The notes below the pieces were generated by a model that worked only from the letters and a program-made list of their open reading frames with translations, made no database searches and had not been told where the DNA came from. A DNA stretch of 18,019 nt from Acidaminococcus sp. CAG:917 (GTDB lineage Bacteria; Bacillota; Clostridia; Christensenellales; CAG-917): positions 39,700 through 57,718 of the forward strand of contig FR901012.1 of the NCBI GenBank assembly GCA_000437555.1. Reading direction: 5' to 3'. Position 1 is the first letter of the stretch; each line of letters begins with the position of its first letter. A program made the translations under genes and the position numbers. This document shows positions 1 to 5,437 of this stretch, in pieces.

Positions 1-561
1 CAGCTTTTCGTAAAACGCCTCGCTTTCCTCGTCCGACGGTATAAAATCCTGCTTTATGGCAGCCGCACTGCCTAGCACGAGCATTGCCTGTTTATACTTC
101 TCCTCCTTTGTCAGCTTTTCCGAAACTATGTCCTCTATCGCCTTAGAAAGTTTTGCGTAACTTTCCGAAACGATATTCATCGCCTCGAAACCGTCGGAGT
201 GCCAATCTTTAAGCCCCGAGAAGGACTGCAACCTTGCCTCGATAATCTCACACCCGTCCTCTTGCTTCCCCGCCACCTTTTCGGCGTCCGCTTTGCTGTC
301 GTATACGGCGGCGATAAGTTTGTATTTATCTCCGTATTTTAAAACGTATCCCGCGCCTCCCATATCCTGATTTACAAACGCCGCTTCACGGGCAAGCGAC
401 AAGTTGTCAAAGGATTCCATCGAAAGCAGATAATAAGACGTACTGTTCCAAAGCCCGCTTGCCGAAACCTTTTCCCCGTAAAGCGCCACCGCCGACACGG
501 TCACTATAAAACAGAGCGCTATGACGATAACGCCGATAATTCCCTTTTTATTTTTTTTCAT
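1..561 (-). CDS. Membrane-anchored SPOR-like protein, 3' end outside the window
   Basis: The reading frame is open from an ATG at 561-559 to the window edge, giving 187 residues without a stop. The protein starts MKKNKKG and then has one hydrophobic helix (about residues 8-28), so it is probably anchored in the membrane with the rest outside. Residues about 42-100 (YYLLSMESFDN, then AGYVLKYGDKYKLIAAVYDS and KADAEKVAG) have the rhythm of a SPOR-type domain, a fold that binds denuded peptidoglycan in other bacteria; this is a resemblance by eye. The rest is charged and probably helical, including YKQAMLVLGSAAAIKQ. The ribosome site is weak, but lysines directly before a membrane helix suit this start. 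A TATACT-like -10 lies at 621-626 without a good -35. Function unknown; an envelope or sporulation-related role is a guess. Confidence 0.7.
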   Translation of the reverse strand, partial: MKKNKKGIIGVIVIALCFIVTVSAVALYGEKVSASGLWNSTSYYLLSMESFDNLSLAREAAFVNQDMGGAGYVLKYGDKYKLIAAVYDSKADAEKVAGKQEDGCEIIEARLQSFSGLKDWHSDGFEAMNIVSESYAKLSKAIEDIVSEKLTKEEKYKQAMLVLGSAAAIKQDFIPSDEESEAFYEKL

Positions 562-944
562 GGTATAGCTTATTTTATGACTCGGGAAAAAAGCACTGTT
601 TTGTCGTTTTTTGTAAAAAAAGTATATAACTATTCTAAAATCGACGCTTTCACATATAAAAACATTGCCATATTTATATATGCAAATATGTCGAATGAGT
701 CAAACGCCAAAATCTTTTTATTCAGGCTTTAAAGCCGAAAAAGCGAAAGAAAAATCATATAAATATTCAGGATAAAATCCGGGCGCAATTTAAACCCTTC
801 AGTAAACTTATTACACCCTGAAACAGATAATTCCAAAAGGGGAAAATGCCTAAAAATTAAAAAGCCCGGTCAGGGCTTAAAAAAATAAAAAACGATATGA
901 CCGAAAGTGCAAAGCTTTAATCTTATTCGCTTTCCGCTCCTCTT
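562..944. other. AT-rich intergenic region, 383 bases, no gene seen
   Basis: I see no coding frame with a ribosome site here. It holds a terminator at 851-878 (listed separately), a weak AT-rich stem-loop (CATATTT at 669-675 pairing with AAATATG at 684-690), a 12-base palindrome GGCTTTAAAGCC at 725-736, and a TATACT-like -10 at 621-626 facing the gene that starts at 561. The remainder is unexplained. Confidence 0.6.
851..878 (-). terminator. Rho-independent terminator of the dCMP deaminase gene
   Basis: Read on the minus strand, AAGCCC-TGACC-GGGCTT forms a perfect 6-bp stem with a 5-base loop (862-878) followed by a T-rich tail TTTAATTTTTA. It lies about 66 bases past the stop of the gene at 945-1394. 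The stem is short, so efficiency may be moderate. Confidence 0.75.
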
Positions 945-1394
945 TTATTCCTCAAACTGCTCAAGCGATATCTTTGCTTCATCGATAAGCTTTAAAGAAA
1001 ATTCATCGGGATACGGGTGCAGATAGACTATCCTTTTTATTCCCGAATTGATAATGAGCTTCGTGCAAATAGAACAAGGCTGATGCGTGACGTAAATAGT
1101 TGCGCCGTCAACGCTTATACCGAGTTTTGCCGCCTGAACGATTGCGTTTTGTTCTGCGTGCACGGCATAACAAAGTTCCGCCCTTGTGCCAGATTCAATC
1201 TTTAGCACGTCTCTTAAACACTCTTGCTTGTCGCGGCAGTTAAAAACGCCGGACGGAGCGCCGTTATATCCCGTTGTAAGAATGCGCTTATCTTTTACGA
1301 TGACTGCGCCCACCTGCCTGCCGTTTCTGTAACAGCTCGACCACGTGGAAACAAGGTTGGCGACTTCCATAAATCTCTTATCCCATTTATCCAT
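945..1394 (-). CDS. comEB: dCMP deaminase (ComEB-type deoxycytidylate deaminase)
   Basis: The product deaminates dCMP to dUMP in the cytoplasm, supplying the substrate of thymidylate synthase, whose gene lies about 3 kb away on the same strand. The 149-residue protein has the family's zinc site: H79-A80-E81 (HAEQNAI), with E81 the proton shuttle, and C107-x2-C110 (PCSIC). Other hallmarks are VGAVIVKD near 28-35, TGYNGAPSG at 41-49 for nucleotide binding, and GIKRIVY at 118-124. Length is normal for the family. The ATG at 1394 is preceded by AGAGG (1404-1408) at good spacing. It is a single-gene unit with its own promoter and terminator. Orthologues are often called comEB from the Bacillus competence locus, but no com genes are nearby. 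Confidence 0.95.
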   Translation of the reverse strand: MDKWDKRFMEVANLVSTWSSCYRNGRQVGAVIVKDKRILTTGYNGAPSGVFNCRDKQECLRDVLKIESGTRAELCYAVHAEQNAIVQAAKLGISVDGATIYVTHQPCSICTKLIINSGIKRIVYLHPYPDEFSLKLIDEAKISLEQFEE

Positions 1395-1424
1395 AAAGTA
1401 AAACCTCTGTTTTTTAATGGTTTA

Positions 1425-1452
1425 ATTATAACACAAAAAACCGTTTTTTCAA
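1425..1452 (-). promoter_or_regulatory. Promoter of the dCMP deaminase gene
   Basis: On the minus strand, -35 TTGAAA (1452-1447), a 16-base spacer and -10 TATAAT (1430-1425), with TG one base before the -10 (extended -10). It lies about 30 bases upstream of the ATG and diverges from the groES promoter. Confidence 0.8.
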
Positions 1453-1509
1453 CCCAAAACTTTTTCCCAAACCGTAAAGACGACAAAATAGCCTGATTTA
1501 AAAAAAATG

Positions 1510-1520
1510 TCAAAATTTGA
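1510..1520. promoter_or_regulatory. Small inverted repeat upstream of the groES promoter
   Basis: TCAAA-A-TTTGA is a perfect 5-bp inverted repeat with a 1-base centre, and its outer flanks (TGT...ACA) extend the symmetry if one base is skipped. It sits 33 bases upstream of the groES -35 box and between the two divergent promoters. It could be an operator or part of an AT-rich UP-like region. It is not CIRCE, and it is not a CtsR-type direct repeat. Confidence 0.25.
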
Positions 1521-1553
1521 ACAAAAATTTATATATTTTTTGTCGCAAAAGTG

Positions 1554-1582
1554 TTGACAAAAATTAGCAATGCGGCTATAAT
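1554..1582 (+). promoter_or_regulatory. Consensus sigma-A promoter of groES-groEL
   Basis: Perfect -35 TTGACA (1554-1559), a 17-base spacer and perfect -10 TATAAT (1577-1582). Transcription should start near 1589, leaving a leader of under 30 bases before the groES ATG. The usual CIRCE operator (TTAGCACTC, 9 bases, GAGTGCTAA) is not present; only the fragment TTAGCA occurs in the spacer. Confidence 0.9.
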
Positions 1583-1616
1583 CATTATCGTTAATAAAAG
1601 CTATGGAGGCAAAAAA

Positions 1617-1901
1617 ATGACAATTAAACCACTTTTTGACAGAGTTGTTTTAAAAGCAATCGACAGCGCCGAAAAAACGCCAAGCGGCATTGTTTTACCG
1701 TCGGCGGCTCAGGAAAAACCTCAGCTTGCCGAAGTTATCGCCGTAGGTCCGGGCGGCAACATCGACGGCATTGAAACAAAGATGCAAGTTAAAGTAGGAG
1801 ATAAAATCCTCTACTCAAAATATTCGGGAAGCGATTTTAAAATCGACGACCAACAAGTTACTATCGTTCGCCAAAGCGATATTTTGGCAATCGTTGAATA
1901 A
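1617..1901 (+). CDS. groES: GroES co-chaperonin (Hsp10)
   Basis: GroES forms the seven-subunit lid of the GroEL folding chamber. The 94-residue protein has the family pattern: MTIKPLFDRVVLK at the start, the mobile loop around residues 16-33 (EKTPSGIVLPSAAQEKPQ), VIAVGPGG, then KVGDKILYSKYSG and a C-terminal SDILAIVE. The start is the ATG at 1617, preceded by GGAGG at 1605-1609. The frame is open further upstream to 1551, but that stretch contains the promoter and would add 22 residues foreign to GroES. It is first in a two-gene operon; groEL starts 12 bases after its stop. Confidence 0.97.
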   Translation: MTIKPLFDRVVLKAIDSAEKTPSGIVLPSAAQEKPQLAEVIAVGPGGNIDGIETKMQVKVGDKILYSKYSGSDFKIDDQQVTIVRQSDILAIVE

Positions 1902-1912
1902 GGAGGCAAAAT

Positions 1913-3538
1913 ATGGCTAAACAATTTAAATACGGCGAGGATGCGCAAAAAGCTCTTGAAAAAGGCGTAGATACCCTCGCAAACACGGTTAAAGTTACGC
2001 TCGGTCCTAAGGGCAGAAACGTAGTTTTGGATAAAAAGTTCGGAACTCCGCTCGTTACCAACGACGGCGTGACCATTGCAAAAGAAATCGAACTCTCCGA
2101 CCCGTTTGAAAATATGGGTGCTCAGATAATTAAGGAAGTTTCCACCAAGACCAACGACATCGCCGGCGACGGCACTACCACGGCGGCAGTTCTTGCTCAG
2201 GCAATCATCAAAGAAGGTCTTAAAAACGTAGCCGCGGGCGCAAACCCGATGATTTTGAAAAAGGGAATTCAAATCGCGACGGATAAAGCTGTTGAAGAGC
2301 TTAAAGCGATTTCAAAACCCATTGAAAACAAAACCTCGATTGCTCAGGTTGCTTCCGTTTCGGCAGGCGATGAAACAATCGGCGAATTAATTTCCGACGC
2401 TATGGAAAAGGTAGGCAAAGACGGCGTCATCACCATCGACGAAGGAAAGACAATGACAACCGAACTCAACGTCGTCGAAGGTATGCAATTCGACAGAGGT
2501 TATGCCTCCCCCTACCTTGTCACAAACACAGATAAAATGCAGGCTGAGCTCGATAATCCCGTTATTTTGGTGACGGATAAGAAAATCTCCAACATTCAGG
2601 AAATTCTCCCCGTTCTCGAGGAAGTCCTCAAAAACGGACTTAAACTCCTCATTATCGCAGACGACATCGAAGGCGAAGCGCTCACGACGATTATCGTAAA
2701 CAAACTTAAAGGCGTGTTCAACTGCGTGGCGGTAAAAGCCCCGGGATTCGGCGACAGAAGAAAGGCTATGCTTGAAGATATAGCAATTCTGACGGGTGCG
2801 ACGGTTATCTCTTCCGACCTCGGCTTAGAGCTTAAAAACACTACCCTCGATATGCTCGGCAAGGCAAAACTCGTCAAAGTTGACAAAGACAACACCACCA
2901 TCGTCGGCGGCGCGGGCAACCCTCAAAGCATTGCGGCAAGAGTGGAAGCAATCAAGGCTCAGATTAAGGAAACGACTTCCGATTACGACCGTGAAAAATT
3001 GCAGGAAAGACTTGCAAAACTTGCAGGCGGCGTTGCCGTCATCGGCGTAGGTGCCGCAACAGAAGTTGAAATGAAAGAACGCAAACTCCGTATCGAAGAT
3101 GCCCTTGCGGCAACAAGAGCGGCAGTCGAAGAAGGCGTTGTTCCCGGAGGCGGCGTAGCGCTTTTGTCGATTATCGGAAAACTTAAAGAAGCCACCTCTT
3201 CACTCGAAGGCGACGTAAAGACGGGAGCAAACGTAATTATCAAAGCTTTGGAATCCCCCATCAGACAAATCGCTCTCAACGCAGGCGTTGACGGCGGAGT
3301 AGTTATAAACGAGATTTCCAAAAATAAAAACGCCAACTACGGTTATGACGCTCTCGCAAACGAATACGGCGATATGATTAAAAAGGGTATTCTTGACCCG
3401 ACGAAAGTCACAAGGTCTGCACTTCAGAATGCGGCATCGGTTGCAAGCACCCTTCTTACCACCGAAGCGTTGGTCACGGATATCCCCGAACCTGCGCCTC
3501 AGATGCCCCAAGGCATGGGTGGCGGAGATATGTATTAA
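1913..3538 (+). CDS. groEL: GroEL chaperonin (Hsp60)
   Basis: Cytoplasmic 14-subunit ATP-driven folding machine working with GroES. At 541 residues the length is normal. Seen in the sequence: LGPKGRNVVLD (30-40) and NDGVTIAKEIEL (50-61) in the equatorial nucleotide site, GDGTTTAAVLAQ (85-96) with the catalytic D86 equivalent to E. coli D87, the apical DDIEGEALTTIIVNKLKG stretch, and the C-terminal equatorial ATRAAVEEGVVPGGGVALL. The tail ends PQGMGGGDMY, a short form of the usual GGM-rich tail. A strong AGGAGG (1901-1906) starts on the last base of the groES stop codon. No truncation or unusual residue is apparent. Confidence 0.98.
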   Translation: MAKQFKYGEDAQKALEKGVDTLANTVKVTLGPKGRNVVLDKKFGTPLVTNDGVTIAKEIELSDPFENMGAQIIKEVSTKTNDIAGDGTTTAAVLAQAIIKEGLKNVAAGANPMILKKGIQIATDKAVEELKAISKPIENKTSIAQVASVSAGDETIGELISDAMEKVGKDGVITIDEGKTMTTELNVVEGMQFDRGYASPYLVTNTDKMQAELDNPVILVTDKKISNIQEILPVLEEVLKNGLKLLIIADDIEGEALTTIIVNKLKGVFNCVAVKAPGFGDRRKAMLEDIAILTGATVISSDLGLELKNTTLDMLGKAKLVKVDKDNTTIVGGAGNPQSIAARVEAIKAQIKETTSDYDREKLQERLAKLAGGVAVIGVGAATEVEMKERKLRIEDALAATRAAVEEGVVPGGGVALLSIIGKLKEATSSLEGDVKTGANVIIKALESPIRQIALNAGVDGGVVINEISKNKNANYGYDALANEYGDMIKKGILDPTKVTRSALQNAASVASTLLTTEALVTDIPEPAPQMPQGMGGGDMY

Positions 3539-3574
3539 AATCCCGTTTAAAAAACACAGCCATACAGGCAAAAC

Positions 3575-3604
3575 AAAAAAGCCATCGAAAGATGGCTTTT
3601 TTTA
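3575..3604 (+). terminator. Terminator of the groESL operon
   Basis: AAAAAAGCCATC-GAAA-GATGGCTTTTTT: a GC-containing stem closed by a GNRA tetraloop (loop 3587-3590) and followed by a run of seven T. It lies 37 bases after the groEL stop. The A-run on the left arm would also give a T-run on the other strand. Confidence 0.95.
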
Positions 3605-3659
3605 TTGCTTTTATGTCGCTTTGGTCTTTGTCTGTTTATATACTGCTTGTTTTAATTTT

Positions 3660-3717
3660 TTATTAAAACCCTTATTATATTGCCTGTTAAATCTCTTATT
3701 AAAATTCTTATTATATT
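3660..3717. repeat. Imperfect 22-bp direct repeat, two copies 36 bases apart
   Basis: TTATTAAAAnnCTTATTATATT occurs at 3660-3681 (nn = CC) and 3696-3717 (nn = TT), 20 of 22 bases identical. A looser third echo (TTATTCTTATTTATTATT) is near 3757-3774. The area is very AT-rich, so chance or slippage is possible. It lies between the groEL terminator and the end of folA. Confidence 0.5.
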
Positions 3718-3718
3718 T

Positions 3719-3741
3719 TGTTATATCTGTTTGATATAACA
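3719..3741. other. Perfect 9-bp stem-loop in the groEL-folA intergenic region
   Basis: TGTTATATC-TGTTT-GATATAACA is a perfect 9-bp inverted repeat with a 5-base loop. The plus strand after it is T-rich but has no uninterrupted T-run; the minus strand (the folA direction) has no T-run at all. It could be a weak terminator, an mRNA 3'-end stabiliser for thyA-folA, or a protein site. The 100 bases between it and the folA stop contain no better terminator. Confidence 0.4.
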
Positions 3742-3842
3742 GCTTGTTTATTTGTTATTCTTATTTATTATTGCTCTCTTTATAACCGTTTTAACTGCCG
3801 CTTTTTATTTAACGGCTTTAGCGGTTAAATTATGGAACGGCT

Positions 3843-4346
3843 CTATGGCAATTTTTTGACGAGCGAATTTTTGTAAGTTATAAAACGGTATTTTAATCCG
3901 CATTCGGCTGTCATAGGCTCGCTCTCGTCCGACACTGCCCAACCCTCTTTTTTATCGAGATTTTCAAAGAAAACCTGTGCCTCTCCGTCGGCATCGACTT
4001 TGGTGACTATAACTTCAGAGCAATAGTCAAGCATTGTTTTATAAAACATCGCACCGCCCAGTATGTAGATTTTTTCATCGTCATAATTTTTTAACGTATC
4101 AAAAATTTCATCGAGGCTTTGACATAACACGACGTCTTTCCTGCTTCCGCCCGGCCACAAGACTATGTTTGTCCTGTCGGGAAGCGGTTTGGAGTCGGGA
4201 AAGGAAATGAGCGTATTCGAGCCCATAACGACGACGTTGCCCAAGGTGTATTCCTTAAAGTGACGCATATCCTCTTTGAAGTGAAAGAGCAGGTCGTTGT
4301 TTTTGCCTATTCCCCAATTTTTATCCACGCATACAATAGCTTTCAT
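3843..4346 (-). CDS. folA: Dihydrofolate reductase
   Basis: The enzyme reduces dihydrofolate to tetrahydrofolate, regenerating the folate that the adjacent ThyA oxidises. The 167-residue protein aligns end to end with the family: WGIGKNNDLLFHFKEDM (11-27) with acidic D26 (E. coli D27), F30, PLPDRTNIVL (54-63) with folate-binding R58, IYILGGAMFY (93-102), and VTKVDADGEA. It is divergent at the cofactor site: MGSNT (41-45) has Ser and Asn where R44 and H45 usually stand, WP replaces S63-S64, and GGAM replaces GGGR. Its ATG overlaps the thyA stop by one base (TAATG) and GAGGTGG lies just upstream, so translation is probably coupled to thyA. Confidence 0.93.
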   Translation of the reverse strand: MKAIVCVDKNWGIGKNNDLLFHFKEDMRHFKEYTLGNVVVMGSNTLISFPDSKPLPDRTNIVLWPGGSRKDVVLCQSLDEIFDTLKNYDDEKIYILGGAMFYKTMLDYCSEVIVTKVDADGEAQVFFENLDKKEGWAVSDESEPMTAECGLKYRFITYKNSLVKKLP

Positions 4347-5176
4347 TAAATCGCCACCTCGATTTTTTTATTGAAAGGAGTAAATTTATAGTCTTCCAAA
4401 ACAAAGTCGTCGACGGTAAAATCGTAAAAGTTTTTGACGTCGGGATTTATCTTCAATTTCGGAGCGTCGTATTGCGGATTTTTGAGTATTTCTTCAACCA
4501 ACGGAATGTGCCTGTCGTATATATGAGCGTCGGCAATGACGTGCACCAGCTCTCCCGCTTTCAGTCCCGAAACCTGTGCGAACATATGCACAAGTATGGC
4601 GTATTGCACCACGTTCCAATTGTTCGCCGTGAGGGTGTCCTGCGAACGCTGATTGAGTATTGCGTTTAGGGTGCCGTTTGCTACGTTAAACGTGACGGAA
4701 TAGGCGCAAGGATAAAGGTTCATTTCGCTGAGGTCGGCAAAAGTATAAATATTGGTCATAATGCGCCTTGAAGACGGATTGTTTTTAAGGTCGTATAAAA
4801 CTCTGTCCACTTGGTCGAACATACCCTCTTTATACTTATGTTTGACGCCCAGCTGATAGCCGTAAGCTTTGCCTATCGAGCCGCTTTCGTCCGCCCAGCT
4901 GTCCCAGATATGGCTTTTCAAATCGTGCACGTTGTTGGATTTTTTCTGCCATATCCATAAAAGCTCGTCTATCGCCGATTTATAATAAGTCTGCCTGAGC
5001 GTGATTATCGGAAATTCTTCCTCGAGATTATACCTGTTGACGACGCCGAATTTTTTTATCGTATGCGCCTTTTCGCCGTCCGCCCAAACGGGACGAACGT
5101 CAAACTCGGTATCCCAAACGCCGTTGTCTAAAATATCACGGCAGGTTTCAATAAAAATCTTATCTGCTTTACTCAT
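4346..5176 (-). CDS. thyA: Thymidylate synthase, Bacillus subtilis ThyA-like branch
   Basis: The enzyme methylates dUMP to dTMP with methylene-tetrahydrofolate, releasing dihydrofolate for FolA. The 276-residue protein has the ThyA core: catalytic C157 in LYPCAYSVTF, NNPSSRR (132-138) for phosphate binding, QRSQDT (176-181), NVVQYAIL for the dUMP uracil, DAHIYDRH (216-223), and INPDVKNFYDF near the end. The PC-A-Y form of the active-site loop, instead of the common PPCH, together with ELLWIWQ, IGKAYGYQLG and the C-terminal EVAI, resembles the B. subtilis ThyA lineage rather than the E. coli one. AAGGAAAGG precedes the ATG, and a good promoter lies upstream. It is the first gene of the thyA-folA pair. 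Confidence 0.96.
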   Translation of the reverse strand: MSKADKIFIETCRDILDNGVWDTEFDVRPVWADGEKAHTIKKFGVVNRYNLEEEFPIITLRQTYYKSAIDELLWIWQKKSNNVHDLKSHIWDSWADESGSIGKAYGYQLGVKHKYKEGMFDQVDRVLYDLKNNPSSRRIMTNIYTFADLSEMNLYPCAYSVTFNVANGTLNAILNQRSQDTLTANNWNVVQYAILVHMFAQVSGLKAGELVHVIADAHIYDRHIPLVEEILKNPQYDAPKLKINPDVKNFYDFTVDDFVLEDYKFTPFNKKIEVAI

Positions 5177-5202
5177 ATTCTTTTCCTTTCCTTGATAGCT
5201 TC

Positions 5203-5231
5203 ATTATACCCGATTTGCATTTATAAATCAA
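5203..5231 (-). promoter_or_regulatory. Promoter of thyA-folA
   Basis: On the minus strand, -35 TTGATT (5231-5226), a 17-base spacer and a consensus -10 TATAAT (5208-5203), 26 bases upstream of the thyA ATG. Confidence 0.75.
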
Positions 5232-5379
5232 TGATTTTAAACCTCCGCAGTTCCCTGAAAGTTAACAGCTTCTGTTTGAACAGTCCTCACCTTTAAAAAA
5301 GCTGAAAACATAGCCTAAAACCGAATGTGAACCGAAGGTAAATTTACCCTGCGCAAACGCTGTATCGCCCCGTTTTATC

Positions 5380-5415
5380 GCAAACACGTTTGCCTTAACT
5401 TTAGCAACCGTTAAG
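5380..5415. repeat. Two adjacent inverted repeats downstream of uvrA
   Basis: CTTAAC (5394-5399) pairs with GTTAAG (5410-5415) across a 10-base loop, and GCAAAC (5380-5385) pairs with GTTTGC (5388-5393) across 2 bases. They begin 22 bases past the uvrA stop. Neither has a T-run on the minus strand, so they are not classical terminators; a factor-dependent 3' end is possible. The rest of the 261-base gap to thyA holds only the thyA promoter. Confidence 0.35.
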
Positions 5416-5437
5416 TTTTATTTAATCCTTTTGGCGT

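Noticed and set aside
1560..1600. CIRCE operator for HrcA
   Set aside because: Only TTAGCA matches; the inverted arm GAGTGCTAA is absent at the required 9-base distance.
1551..1616. N-terminal extension of groES by 22 residues (upstream non-ATG start)
   Set aside because: It would cover the -35 and -10 boxes and the ribosome site; GroES homology begins at the ATG at 1617, with GGAGG correctly spaced.
1811..3571. Long open frames antisense to groEL, and similar frames opposite uvrA, uvrB and the other large genes
   Set aside because: They mirror strongly coding sequence, have no ribosome sites, and their translations lack domain-like character.
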